64,000 nucleotides of DNA from assembly GCF_009193185.1 (NCBI RefSeq), contig NZ_VUKF01000001.1:62001-126000 (forward strand), given 5' to 3'. This stretch comes from Georgenia thermotolerans. Lineage in GTDB: Bacteria; Actinomycetota; Actinomycetes; Actinomycetales; Actinomycetaceae. The notes beneath the pieces were generated by a model. It searched no databases. It was not told the origin of the DNA and was given only the letters and a program-made list of their open reading frames with translations. Shown here piece by piece: positions 16,803 through 24,747 of this stretch. Both the position numbers and the translations under genes were made by a program. Position 1 is the stretch's first letter, and every line of letters begins with the position of its first letter.

Positions 16803-17552
16803 GTGACCGACACCGACCTGTACCGCCAGCGCATCTGGGACTCTCTGAAGCGCGTGGGCCGCCCCGACTCCCGCTTCCACTGGGACTTCTCGTCCTTCAT
16901 CGCCGACTTCGAGGGCAATGAGGCCGCCACCGACCGGATCCTGGCCCTGGACGCCTGGGCCCGGGCCTCCCGGGTGTTCATCACCCCGGACAACTCCACC
17001 GAGCTGCTGCGCCGCGCGGCCATCCGCGCCGGCAAGACCCTCCTGGTCACCACCTACGGCATTCGCCGCGGCTTCCTCCAGCTTGACCCCGGCACCGTGC
17101 CCGCGGACGAGGTCAGCTACGCGGCCACCCTCGACGGGCTGGACCACTACGCCCGCCCGGTCAGCCTCGCCGAGCTCCGCGACGGCGAGCCGCTGGCCCT
17201 GATGGTCACCGGCGGGTCCGCCATCAGCCGCAACGGCATCCGCTTCGGCAAGGGCCACGGGTACTTCGACCTCGAGTGGGCCATGCTCTCCGAGATCGGG
17301 CTGACCTCCGCGGCCACGGAGATCGTCGACATCGTCCACGACGAGCAGGTCGTCGACGAGGACCTCGAAGGCGAGCCGCACGACGTCGCCGTGGACTGGA
17401 TCGTCACCCCCACCCGCACCGTCCACGTCGAGCTCGACGGCGCCCGGGAGCCCGGGCGGGTGTTCTGGGACCTCGTGCCGGGCACCGAGCACGAGACCAT
17501 CCCCCCGATCATCGAGCTGCGCGAGCTGACGACCGCCGGGGCCGGCCGGTGA
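16803..17552 (+). CDS. 5-formyltetrahydrofolate cyclo-ligase-like protein (COG0212 type)
   Basis: 249 residues, single domain. The opening (YRQRIWDSLKR), VFITPDNS near 58-65, YGIRRGF near 85-91 and the intact nucleotide-type loop GKGHGYFDLEW (149-159) place it in the 5-FCL superfamily, closer to the COG0212 paralogues than to true 5-FCL. COG0212 proteins have been linked by comparative genomics to thiamin metabolism, and their reaction is unresolved. The gene starts 4 bp after the GntR-fusion stop and overlaps the ATPase gene. With the intact loop it is the probable enzyme of the pair. True 5-FCL activity is unlikely, given the wider divergence and the transporter context. Confidence 0.8.
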   Translation: MTDTDLYRQRIWDSLKRVGRPDSRFHWDFSSFIADFEGNEAATDRILALDAWARASRVFITPDNSTELLRRAAIRAGKTLLVTTYGIRRGFLQLDPGTVPADEVSYAATLDGLDHYARPVSLAELRDGEPLALMVTGGSAISRNGIRFGKGHGYFDLEWAMLSEIGLTSAATEIVDIVHDEQVVDEDLEGEPHDVAVDWIVTPTRTVHVELDGAREPGRVFWDLVPGTEHETIPPIIELRELTTAGAGR

Positions 17553-18385
17553 GCGGCATCTCCGTGCGCGGGGCCGCCAAGGTCTACGCCGGGCGGCACG
17601 GCGAGACGGTGGCGCTGGAGGGCGTGGACCTCGAGCTGCCCGAGCACTCGATGACGGCGCTGATCGGCGCCTCCGGGTGCGGGAAGTCCACACTGCTGCG
17701 GCTGCTGGGCGACCTCGAGCAGCCCACCGCCGGCGGGGTCCTCGTGGGCGGCCGGCCGCCGCACGAGCTGCGCCGCCAGGGGCGGATCGGCGTGGCCTTC
17801 CAGGACGCCGCCCTGCTGCCCTGGCAGAGCGTGCGCAAGAACATCGCCCTGTCCGTGCGGGCGTCGGGCCGGAAGGTGGACTGGGCGGAGGTGGACCACC
17901 TCGTCCGGCTCGTCGGGCTCGAGGGCTTCGCCGACGCCCGGCCCGGCCAGCTCTCCGGCGGGATGCGCCAGCGGGTGTCCATCGCCCGCGCGCTGGCTGT
18001 GCGGCCCCAGCTGCTGCTGCTCGACGAGCCGTTCGGGGCGCTGGACGAGCTGCTGCGCACGCAGATGAACATCGAGCTGCAGCGCATCTGGCTCGAGCAG
18101 CGCAGCACCACGGTGATCGTCACCCACTCCGTCGGCGAGGCCGTCTTCCTCGCCGACCGGGTAGTCATCATGGGCGCCCGGCCCGGCCGGGTGGTCGACG
18201 TCGTCGACGTGCCGTTCCCCCGCCCGCGCGACGCCGAGCTGATGCGCTCGGCGGAGTACCACGCGCTGTGCGACGAGGTCTCCGCCCGCCTGGCCGCCGC
18301 CATCGGCGGCGAGGAGGCCGCGCCGTCGGCCCCGGCGGCGGCGGCCCCCGCGCCAGTGCCCGCCGCAGCGGGGGTGGGGGCGTGA
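17549..18385 (+). CDS. ABC transporter ATP-binding protein (nitrate/sulfonate/thiamin-precursor type)
   Basis: 278 residues. Walker A is GASGCGKSTLL, the Q-loop VAFQDAALLPWQ, the signature LSGGMRQRVSIARAL, Walker B LLLLDEPFGALD and the switch histidine VTHSV. The D-loop and EAVFLADRVVIM are typical of the SsuB/TauB/ThiZ group. It energises the fused permease encoded next. The last 25 residues are an Ala/Pro tail of no clear function. The GTG overlaps the preceding stop and the gene overlaps the permease start by 4 bp. Confidence 0.92.
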   Translation: MSGISVRGAAKVYAGRHGETVALEGVDLELPEHSMTALIGASGCGKSTLLRLLGDLEQPTAGGVLVGGRPPHELRRQGRIGVAFQDAALLPWQSVRKNIALSVRASGRKVDWAEVDHLVRLVGLEGFADARPGQLSGGMRQRVSIARALAVRPQLLLLDEPFGALDELLRTQMNIELQRIWLEQRSTTVIVTHSVGEAVFLADRVVIMGARPGRVVDVVDVPFPRPRDAELMRSAEYHALCDEVSARLAAAIGGEEAAPSAPAAAAPAPVPAAAGVGA

Positions 18386-19923
18386 CCGCGGAGCGGCGCC
18401 GCACGCTGGTGACGCTGGCCGGCCTGGTCCTCGTCTGGGAGGTGGTGGGCCGCCTCGGCCTGGTGGCCGACGGCGCGCTGCCGTCGCTGTCCGCCATCGC
18501 CGCCTCGCTGGTGCAGAACTGGGCCGTCTACCCGCCGCACCTGGCCGCGACGCTGAGCGCCGCCGGCGCCGGCTTCGTCCTGGGTAACGCGGTCGCCGTC
18601 GTCCTGGCGCTGGCCTTCGCGCTGGTGCCGGTGCTGCAGCGGGTGACCTCCACGCTGCTGGTGACCCTGTTCTGCCTGCCCATCGTCGTCGCCGCGCCGA
18701 TCCTGGGCATCGCCTACGGCGGGGACTGGCCGAAGATCATCCTGGCGGCCCTGGCCGTGTTCTTCCCGACGATGATCTCCACCCTGGTGGGGCTGCGCAC
18801 CGTACCGCCGGGCGCCGTCGAGGTCGTGCACGCCTCGGGCGGCGGACGGCTGCGGGCGCTGGCCCTGGTGCGGCTGCGCCACGCCCTGCCGGACCTGCTC
18901 GCCGGCCTGCAGGTGGCCGCGCCGGCCGCGATGCTCGGCGCGCTGCTCGGCGAGTTCCTCGGCGGACGGCGTGGCCTGGGCGTGTACCTGCTGGGCTCGA
19001 TGGGCCGGGCCGAGCCGGCGACGCTGTGGGCCATCGGGCTGGTGGCGGCCGGCATCTCCGCCGCCGCATACGGCGTGCTCGGGCTGGTGCGCCGTGCGCT
19101 CGGCGCCCACGACGTCCAGCCGATCGCGGACCCGTCAGACTCTGGCGCCGGTGCGGCCGGGCGGCCCGCCGCCCGGGTGCTGCTGGCCCTGACCGGCGTC
19201 GTGGTGCTGCTCTGCGCCTGGTACGCCTTCGTCGGGTCCACCGGGCTGCCCACCACGGTGATGAACACGCCGCTGGACGTGTGGCACAACCTGGTCAGCG
19301 GGGCCAACGCCGGCCGGACGCGGGAGGCGCTGCTGCCCGCGCTGGGCGGCAGCCTCCTGGCCGCCGCCATCGGCTCGCTCGCGGGCATCGCCGTGGCCTG
19401 GCTGCTCGCCGTGGCGCTCACGCTCGTCCCGGCGGCCGCGCGCGTGACCATGCCGTTCGCGTTCCTGAGCCAAACCATGCCGATCATCGCGCTGGTGCCG
19501 CTCATCGCCCTGCTGTTCGGGCGCGGGACGCTCACCGTCGTCGTCGTGACGATCTCGGTGACCTTCTTCCCCGCCCTGGTGACCATCCAGCAGGGCCTGG
19601 CCAAGGCGCCGCAGGGCCAGCTCGACGTGCTGCGCTCGGTCGACGCCTCCCGGTGGACCACGCTGCGGCTCGTCACCATCCCCAACGCGACGCCGTACCT
19701 GCTGGCCTCCGTGCGCCTGGCGGCGCCGCGGGCGCTGGTCGGGGTGCTCCTGGCGGAGCAGTTCGTCACCGGCACCGGTCTGGGCGGGCTGCTCGGCGCG
19801 TCCCGCGGCTATCTCGACTACCGCATGATGTGGGTCATCACCGCGGTGGTCGCCGCCGTCGCGGTGCTCACCTACGCCGCGGCCGAGGGTGCCGAGCGGG
19901 TCGTCCAGCGGCGCCGGGCTTAG
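18382..19923 (+). CDS. Double-length ABC permease (two fused permease units)
   Basis: 513 residues, about twice the usual 250. Two BPD_transp_1 units lie in tandem. The first ends with the EAA-type coupling loop EVVHASGGGRLRALALVRL (about residue 150) and the second repeats it as LDVLRSVDASRWTTLRLV (about 425). A Gly/Ala/Pro linker (SGAGAAGRPAA) separates them near residue 255. One polypeptide can therefore form the complete membrane channel usually made by two subunits. The GTG overlaps the ATPase stop. It is the last gene before a convergent hairpin. Confidence 0.88.
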   Translation: MTAERRRTLVTLAGLVLVWEVVGRLGLVADGALPSLSAIAASLVQNWAVYPPHLAATLSAAGAGFVLGNAVAVVLALAFALVPVLQRVTSTLLVTLFCLPIVVAAPILGIAYGGDWPKIILAALAVFFPTMISTLVGLRTVPPGAVEVVHASGGGRLRALALVRLRHALPDLLAGLQVAAPAAMLGALLGEFLGGRRGLGVYLLGSMGRAEPATLWAIGLVAAGISAAAYGVLGLVRRALGAHDVQPIADPSDSGAGAAGRPAARVLLALTGVVVLLCAWYAFVGSTGLPTTVMNTPLDVWHNLVSGANAGRTREALLPALGGSLLAAAIGSLAGIAVAWLLAVALTLVPAAARVTMPFAFLSQTMPIIALVPLIALLFGRGTLTVVVVTISVTFFPALVTIQQGLAKAPQGQLDVLRSVDASRWTTLRLVTIPNATPYLLASVRLAAPRALVGVLLAEQFVTGTGLGGLLGASRGYLDYRMMWVITAVVAAVAVLTYAAAEGAERVVQRRRA

Positions 19924-19997
19924 GGTGCCGCGGCGGGACGACGACGTCGGCACCTCCCCCGCTCTCGGCGGGCGGCAATCCAGGGCAGGTAGCCGTT

Positions 19998-20041
19998 CCG
20001 GCCGGTGCCCCGGGCGCGATGGCGTCCGGGGCGCCGGCCGG
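19998..20041. terminator. Bidirectional hairpin between convergent genes
   Basis: A 16-bp stem with one mismatch (CCGGCCGGTGCCCCGG at 19998-20013 and its partner at 20026-20041) with a 12-base loop. It lies between the permease (+) and PPOX (-) genes, so it can serve both. Confidence 0.6.
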
Positions 20042-20129
20042 CGGTGTCAGCCGAGGATCGAGCCGAGCGGAAGCGGTACGCCTGACGGGCCACCAGCCAT
20101 CACTGCCTGCTCCGCGCGGTGGGCTGCCG

Positions 20130-20600
20130 TCAGGCAGGTGCGCGGTCCGGCGGGAATCCACCCGTCGCGACCGGACCCCACCCGGTGATGCTGATGCGGA
20201 TGAGCGACTTGCCCTGCTTGCGCATCGCCGCGCGGTACTCCGCCCAGTCGGGGTGCTCGCCGGCAATGCAGCGGAAGTACTCCACTAGCCCGTCCTCCGC
20301 CTCCGGCGAGGGCATGTCCAGGACCTCGGCGGTACCGTCGACCTGCACCCAAGCGTCGTCCCAGTCGTCGGAGACAACCAGCACCGAGGCCGCCGGGTTC
20401 CGCCGTAGGTTCACCGCCTTGGCCCGGTCCGGGTAGGTCGAGATGACGAGCCGGCCGCCGTCGTCCACGCCGCCGGTGACGGGAGACAGCTGAGGACGGC
20501 CGTCGGCGCGGGTCGTCATGAGGACGTAGCGGTGGCGGCCGCTCAGGAACTGAAGCAGCTCCTCGGGAGAGACCCGGTCGGCAGTGGCGATTTTTGGCAT
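20130..20600 (-). CDS. PPOX-class (F420/FMN-type) oxidoreductase
   Basis: 156 residues forming one split-barrel flavin/F420-binding domain of the pyridoxamine-phosphate-oxidase superfamily. It contains FLSGRHRYVLMTTRADGRPQ, SPVTGGVDDGGRLVIST, KAVNLRRNP and VQVDGTAEVL. In Actinobacteria many such proteins use the deazaflavin F420. Which cofactor applies here cannot be told from sequence. There are no signals or membrane segments. It is convergent with the double permease gene and encoded just downstream of the sugar ABC genes, without obvious functional linkage. Confidence 0.85.
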   Translation of the reverse strand: MPKIATADRVSPEELLQFLSGRHRYVLMTTRADGRPQLSPVTGGVDDGGRLVISTYPDRAKAVNLRRNPAASVLVVSDDWDDAWVQVDGTAEVLDMPSPEAEDGLVEYFRCIAGEHPDWAEYRAAMRKQGKSLIRISITGWGPVATGGFPPDRAPA

Positions 20601-20648
20601 GGCGCAGATCGTACGACGGCGACAACGTCCCGCCGCGGGCCGCCGCCC

Positions 20649-21509
20649 TCACCGGCCTCCGAGCCGCTCCTCCTCGGTCGGCTGCGTCGCCCCCGTCATC
20701 AGGGCTACCACCTCGCTCATCGATCGCTCGCGGGGGCTGACCACCGCTGCCCGCCGGCCCAGCCGGTGGATGTGGATCCGGTCGGCCACCTCGAAGACGT
20801 GCGGCATGTCGTGGCTGATGAGGACGACCGGCATGCCCTTGTCCCGGATCTGCTTGATCAGGTCGATGACCGTGCCGGACTCACGAACGCCGAGCGCGGC
20901 GGTGGGCTCGTCCATGATGATGACGCGCCGGCCGAACGCCGCCGCCCGGGCCACCGCCACGCCTTGGCGCTGGCCGCCCGAGAGCGTCTCGACCGGCTGG
21001 GTCACCGACCGGATGCCGATCTTGAGGGAACGGAACAGCTCCTCGGACTCGCGCCGCATGCGGGCCTTGTCCACCCGTCGGAACACCGCGCCGAGCACCC
21101 CGGGACGGCGCGCCTCCCGGCCCATGAACAGGTTGCTGGCGATGTCCAGCGCCGGCACCAGGGCGAGGTCTTGGAACACGGTCTCGATGCCGTGCGCTCG
21201 CGCGTCACGGGTGGAGTGGAAGCGCATGAGCTCGCCGTCGATCCGGATCTCGCCGGAGTCTGGGACCACCACCCCGGACAGCGCCTTGATGAGCGTCGAC
21301 TTTCCGGCGCCGTTGTCCCCGATGACGGCGAGCACCTCGCCCTCGCGCAGCTCGAAGTCCGCCTCGTCCATCGCCGTCACGCTGCCGTATCGCTTGGTCA
21401 GCCGCGACGCCGTGAGCACGGGGCGTCCCGCGACGGGCCCCGCGCCCCCGGCGGGCTCGGTGCCCGGGGCAGGCTCGGTGCCTGCGCCGGGGTCGGTCGC
21501 CTGGCTCAC
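20649..21509 (-). CDS. Sugar ABC transporter ATP-binding protein, single-domain (FrcA-like)
   Basis: 286 residues with one ATPase domain, unlike the double RbsA type. Walker A is GDNGAGKSTLIKAL, the Q-loop VFQDLALVPAL, the signature LSGGQRQGVAVARA, Walker B VIIMDEPTAAL and the switch ISHDMPH. The N-terminal 30 residues are a Gly/Pro/Glu tail with repeated GTEPA. The GTG at 21507-21509 has AGGAGG 5 bases upstream and overlaps the permease stop. It is the third gene of a binding protein-permease-ATPase operon of the fructose/ribose uptake class; the sugar is not assignable. Confidence 0.9.
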   Translation of the reverse strand: MSQATDPGAGTEPAPGTEPAGGAGPVAGRPVLTASRLTKRYGSVTAMDEADFELREGEVLAVIGDNGAGKSTLIKALSGVVVPDSGEIRIDGELMRFHSTRDARAHGIETVFQDLALVPALDIASNLFMGREARRPGVLGAVFRRVDKARMRRESEELFRSLKIGIRSVTQPVETLSGGQRQGVAVARAAAFGRRVIIMDEPTAALGVRESGTVIDLIKQIRDKGMPVVLISHDMPHVFEVADRIHIHRLGRRAAVVSPRERSMSEVVALMTGATQPTEEERLGGR

Positions 21510-22549
21510 TGCGTCCTCCTGCGCGTTATCTGGTCGAGGGCCACAGCGGCGACCACGAGGATCCCGGTGGCGATGTTCTGGTAGAGGTTGTCGATGCCGG
21601 CCTGCGTCAGCCCGTTGCGCAGCACCGCCACGATGAGCGTGCCCACCAGGGTGCCCACCACCCCGCCGCGACCTCCGAAGAGGCTGGTGCCGCCGATGAC
21701 GACGGCGGTGATCGTCTCCAGGTTGGCGTTCTGGTAGGCGTTCGGGTCCGCGTTCGGGATCCGGCCGAGTGCCGCCCACGCCCCCAATGCGGCGATGAGC
21801 GCCGCCGAGAGGTAGACGGACACCAGGACCCGGGTGCCGCGGATGCCGGACAGCCGCGCCGCCTCGGGGTTCCCGCCGACGGCGTAGAGGTGCTTCCCGG
21901 CGGAGGTCTGCGTGAGGACGTACCACGCCCCGACGTAGAGCCCGAGCATCACCACCACGCCCCACGTCGTCGACGCGTTCCCGATCGAGATCCGGGCGCC
22001 CAGGACCGTCAGCGGCCCGTCCGGGACCGCGTACGTCGTCGAGCCCGCGTACAGCTGGGTCGCGGCGTAGACGACGGTCAGCATGCCCAGCGTCACGATG
22101 AACGGCGGCAGCCGCAGCATGGCGACCAGCGTGCCGTTGACCAGGCCGAGCACGGCGAGGACGACGACGGCGACGACGAGGCCGGCCGCCGGCCCGTGGT
22201 CCAGGGAGACCTTGGCCATGATGATCGTGCCGAGCACAGCCAGCGCCCCGATCGACAGGTCGATCCCGGCCGTGAGGATGATCAGCGTCTGCCCGACAGC
22301 GAGCATGCCGATGACGACGGACTGCTGGAGGACCAGGGAGAGGTTGTTCGCGGTCAGGAACGTGTCCGTCGCGAAGCTGAAGACCGCCACGGCCACGACG
22401 AGCGCGGCGAGCGGCCCGATGAGCGGGTTGCGCAGCACCGTGGCCAGGTCGAGGTGCCCTCGCGCCGTCTCCGGCGGAGTCACGGTCCGATCGCTCATGT
22501 GGTCTCCGGTCCGCCCTGGTGGCGCCGTGCTGCCGGGCGCCGTCGTCAT
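21506..22549 (-). CDS. Sugar ABC transporter permease (RbsC/FrcC-like)
   Basis: 347 residues with about ten membrane segments. Family marks include LTANNLSLVLQQS, GQTLIILTAGIDLSIGALA near residue 90, PPFIVTLGML, YAVGGNPEAARLSGI and ITAVVIGGTSLFGGRGGV. The ATG at 22547-22549 overlaps the binding-protein stop (TAATG), favouring translational coupling. A second ATG at 22496-22498 with GGAG upstream would remove 17 residues. It overlaps the ATPase gene by 4 bp. Confidence 0.9.
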   Translation of the reverse strand: MTTAPGSTAPPGRTGDHMSDRTVTPPETARGHLDLATVLRNPLIGPLAALVVAVAVFSFATDTFLTANNLSLVLQQSVVIGMLAVGQTLIILTAGIDLSIGALAVLGTIIMAKVSLDHGPAAGLVVAVVVLAVLGLVNGTLVAMLRLPPFIVTLGMLTVVYAATQLYAGSTTYAVPDGPLTVLGARISIGNASTTWGVVVMLGLYVGAWYVLTQTSAGKHLYAVGGNPEAARLSGIRGTRVLVSVYLSAALIAALGAWAALGRIPNADPNAYQNANLETITAVVIGGTSLFGGRGGVVGTLVGTLIVAVLRNGLTQAGIDNLYQNIATGILVVAAVALDQITRRRTQ

Positions 22550-23598
22550 TAGCCCCAGCAGTTCTCGAGACCCCAGGCACTGTCCTTGGAGTCGAGCCCG
22601 GAGACGGGCTTGTCGGTGATGAGCTGGGCGCCGGTGTCGTTGAACCCCGACGGCTTCGTCCCGTCCTTGGCGTACGCCGCGACGGCCTTGACGCCGTCGG
22701 TGGCCATGAGACCGGGGAACTGCATCACGGTGGCACCGATCTGCCCGTCCTTGATGGCCTGGACGCCCGCGCAGCTGCCGTCGATGGAGCCGATGGTCAC
22801 CTGGTCGGCCAGCCCGGCGTCCTTGAGCGCCTGGTAGCCGCCGCGCGCCGCGGGCTCGTTGATCGTGTACAGCGAGTTGATGTCTCGGCTGCGGGCGATG
22901 AGGTTCTCCATCGCCGCCTGCGCCTTGTTCTGGTCGCCGTTGGTGTTCTCCTTGCCGACGATCTCCGGCGAGTCCTCCTTGAGGCCCATCCCGGTGAGGA
23001 AGCCCTCGTGGCGGAAGGTGTCCACGGTGCCGCCGGGCGTCCCGTCGAGCATCGCGAGCTTGGGCGCCGTGTCCCCCAGCGTCGCCTTGACCCACTTGCC
23101 CTGGAGCTCCCCGGCCATCCGGTTGTCGGTCGCGAACGTCGCGTCGACGGCGTCGGCGGGATCGGTGGCGGTGTCGAGGGCGATGACGACGACGCCCTTG
23201 TCGCGGGCCTGCTTGATGGCCGCGAGGATGCCGGAGGAGTTGTTCGGCGTGATGAGGATGCCCTTGGCCCCCTGGGACACGAGGTTCTCGATGGCGGATA
23301 CCTGGCCCTCGTTGTCCCCGTCGAACTGCCCGGCCAGCGCCACGAGCTTCAGGCCCTCGGCGTCGGCCTCCTTCTGCGCGAACTCCTTCATCTTCACGAA
23401 GTAGGGGTTCGTGTTGGTCTTGGTGACCAGCCCGACGACGGCGCCGCCGCCACCGCCGCTGGTCGCACCGCCCCCGGTCGGCGACGAGGACGGCGTCGAG
23501 GGGCTCGAGCACGCGGCGAGGAGGAGCGTGCCGGCGAGGACCGCGCCGCCGGCGACCCGAACAAGGCGTCCTGCGATGAACCGACGAGCGTGCGACAT
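22549..23598 (-). CDS. Sugar-binding lipoprotein of the ABC transporter
   Basis: 349 residues. The signal has a hydrophobic core (GGAVLAGTLLLAACSS) ending in a lipobox, then a Ser/Thr/Gly-rich linker. The mature part is a type 1 periplasmic-binding protein fold: VGLVTKTNTNPYFVKM, GAKGILITPNNSSGI, VVVIALDTATDPADAV, IGSIDGSCAGVQAIKDG and GATVMQFPGLM. It captures a monosaccharide for the permease and ATPase encoded downstream. I chose the ATG at 23596-23598 because it directly precedes the positive signal-peptide start. A longer in-frame extension upstream lacks signal character. Confidence 0.9.
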   Translation of the reverse strand: MSHARRFIAGRLVRVAGGAVLAGTLLLAACSSPSTPSSSPTGGGATSGGGGGAVVGLVTKTNTNPYFVKMKEFAQKEADAEGLKLVALAGQFDGDNEGQVSAIENLVSQGAKGILITPNNSSGILAAIKQARDKGVVVIALDTATDPADAVDATFATDNRMAGELQGKWVKATLGDTAPKLAMLDGTPGGTVDTFRHEGFLTGMGLKEDSPEIVGKENTNGDQNKAQAAMENLIARSRDINSLYTINEPAARGGYQALKDAGLADQVTIGSIDGSCAGVQAIKDGQIGATVMQFPGLMATDGVKAVAAYAKDGTKPSGFNDTGAQLITDKPVSGLDSKDSAWGLENCWG

Positions 23599-23761
23599 GG
23601 CGGCCCCCGACCGTGGTCTCCCGGGCGCCGTTGCCCAGGACCTGGCCGTCAAGGTAGGCCCGGACGGGGAAATGGTCAACAAGTGTCGCCGTGGACGACT
23701 GGGGTGGACGACTGGGTAAGCGCCCGCCCGCTGACGTGAGCGGACGGTCATCGCCCCCTGC

Positions 23762-23830
23762 GGTCTTCGACGGCGTCTGCGCGAAGTGCTCCTTGAACAC
23801 CCCGGAGAAGTGCGCCTGGGACGCGAACCT
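23762..23830 (-). pseudogene. AraC-family regulator C-terminal fragment
   Basis: About 23 residues read RFASQAHFSGVFKEHF then AQTPSKT. This is the end of the second helix-turn-helix of AraC/XylS regulators, where SQ-HFSRVFK-HFG-TP is typical. No upstream half or start is present in any frame, and there is no natural stop right after it. It is a degraded relic. Confidence 0.6.
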
Positions 23831-23858
23831 CCCCCGCCCGGTGATGTCGGCTATTCAG

Positions 23859-23978
23859 ATGCACCGCCCGGCGCAGGCGCGGGAGATCGCCGGGATCGTG
23901 CTGTTCCTGTCCTCCGACCAGGCCAGCTCCGCCACCGGCGGGGTGTTCACGGTCGACGGCGGACAGACCGCGCACTGA
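23859..23978 (+). pseudogene. Short-chain dehydrogenase C-terminal fragment
   Basis: 39 residues with the closing pattern of SDR enzymes: HRPAQAREIAGIVLFLSSD, ASSATGGVFTVDGG, then a stop. The Rossmann half (TGxxxGIG, YxxxK) is missing upstream in all frames. It abuts the AraC-like relic on the opposite strand, so both probably mark one deletion or insertion junction. Confidence 0.65.
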
Positions 23979-24081
23979 GTCTCATCGGTCCTCGTTCGGT
24001 ATGCGTTCCCTGCGCCGCCGTCGCTGATGGAGGACGTCGCCGCCGCGTGGTGCCCAGCGCGGCGGCACCGCAGCGGCGGCC

Positions 24082-24456
24082 TCAAAGAACGTGGTCGCCG
24101 ATGAGCCGGTTGAGACCACGGATGTCCACCCCGCGCGCGAACTCGAGCTTGACCCGGCCCAACCCGCTGAACCACAGCTCCATCTCGGAGTCGAGGTCGA
24201 AAACGCCGGCGGTCTCCACCGAGAATGCCTGTATCCGGCTGTACGGCAGCGAGGTGTAGTCCTTCTTCTTGCCGGTCATGCCCTGGACGTTCAGCGCGAT
24301 GAGGCGCTTGTTGGTGAAGGTGACCGAATCGCGGATCCCCTTGAAGGCCAGGTGGACGACCTCGTTCTCGATGAGGATCGGCGCAAACTCTTCCCGCGCC
24401 GTGGCAACGTCCCAGGCGCTGAGCTTGATGTAGGAAGCGTTCTGGAAGTCGATCAC
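24082..24456 (-). CDS. Bacterial PH-domain protein
   Basis: 124 residues resembling a single bacterial pleckstrin-homology domain (bPH_1 type). It has a run of beta strands including ENEVVHLAFKGIRDSVTFTN then KRLIALNVQG, YTSLPYSRIQAFSVETAG, and a C-terminal helix (DIRGLNRLIGDHVL). KKKDYTSLPYSRI is characteristic of the family. It is probably cytosolic or a scaffold; ligand unknown. The GTG at 24454-24456 has GGAGGAG 5 bases upstream. It is divergent from the unknown 417-residue gene. Confidence 0.75.
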   Translation of the reverse strand: MIDFQNASYIKLSAWDVATAREEFAPILIENEVVHLAFKGIRDSVTFTNKRLIALNVQGMTGKKKDYTSLPYSRIQAFSVETAGVFDLDSEMELWFSGLGRVKLEFARGVDIRGLNRLIGDHVL

Positions 24457-24747
24457 GGGTGCTCCTCCATATTGGTGAGGGCATGACCGTATCGCTCGCG
24501 GCTCGCCTCCCGACGCGAGAACATCCCTGCCAAGGCCCAGGATCCAAACTCCGCCTCTTCGCATTTGACGGTGTGTCGGGGCGGGAAGTCTCCCGCTTCG
24601 ATCAGCCGCCCGGGATAACGTACCGCGGGGCCCGTCAAGGTCCGGCGGACGGTGGATCCTTTAACTTAGGGCCGGAAGACCTCACCCCGGCGAACGCCGC
24701 GCCCACCCCCGACGACCCACAACTGAGACGAGCCACAGGAGCCGAAG

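Larger units (their letters stand above)
23599..24081. other. Intergenic scar between sugar ABC operon and island
   Basis: This 480-bp stretch has no intact gene. It contains the upstream region of the sugar ABC operon, a broken AraC-type C-terminus on the minus strand and a broken SDR C-terminus on the plus strand (listed separately). I see no flanking repeat or integrase. Confidence 0.6.

Noticed and set aside
20649-22580. 643-residue minus frame that would fuse the ATPase to an N-terminal extension
   Set aside because: The extension overlaps the permease in another frame and has no family likeness. A GTG with AGGAGG marks the real ATPase start.
21506-23800. Continuous frame linking the AraC-like relic to the permease
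   Set aside because: Between the relic and the permease the frame is out-of-frame noise opposite the binding-protein coding sequence, so it is coincidental openness in GC-rich DNA.
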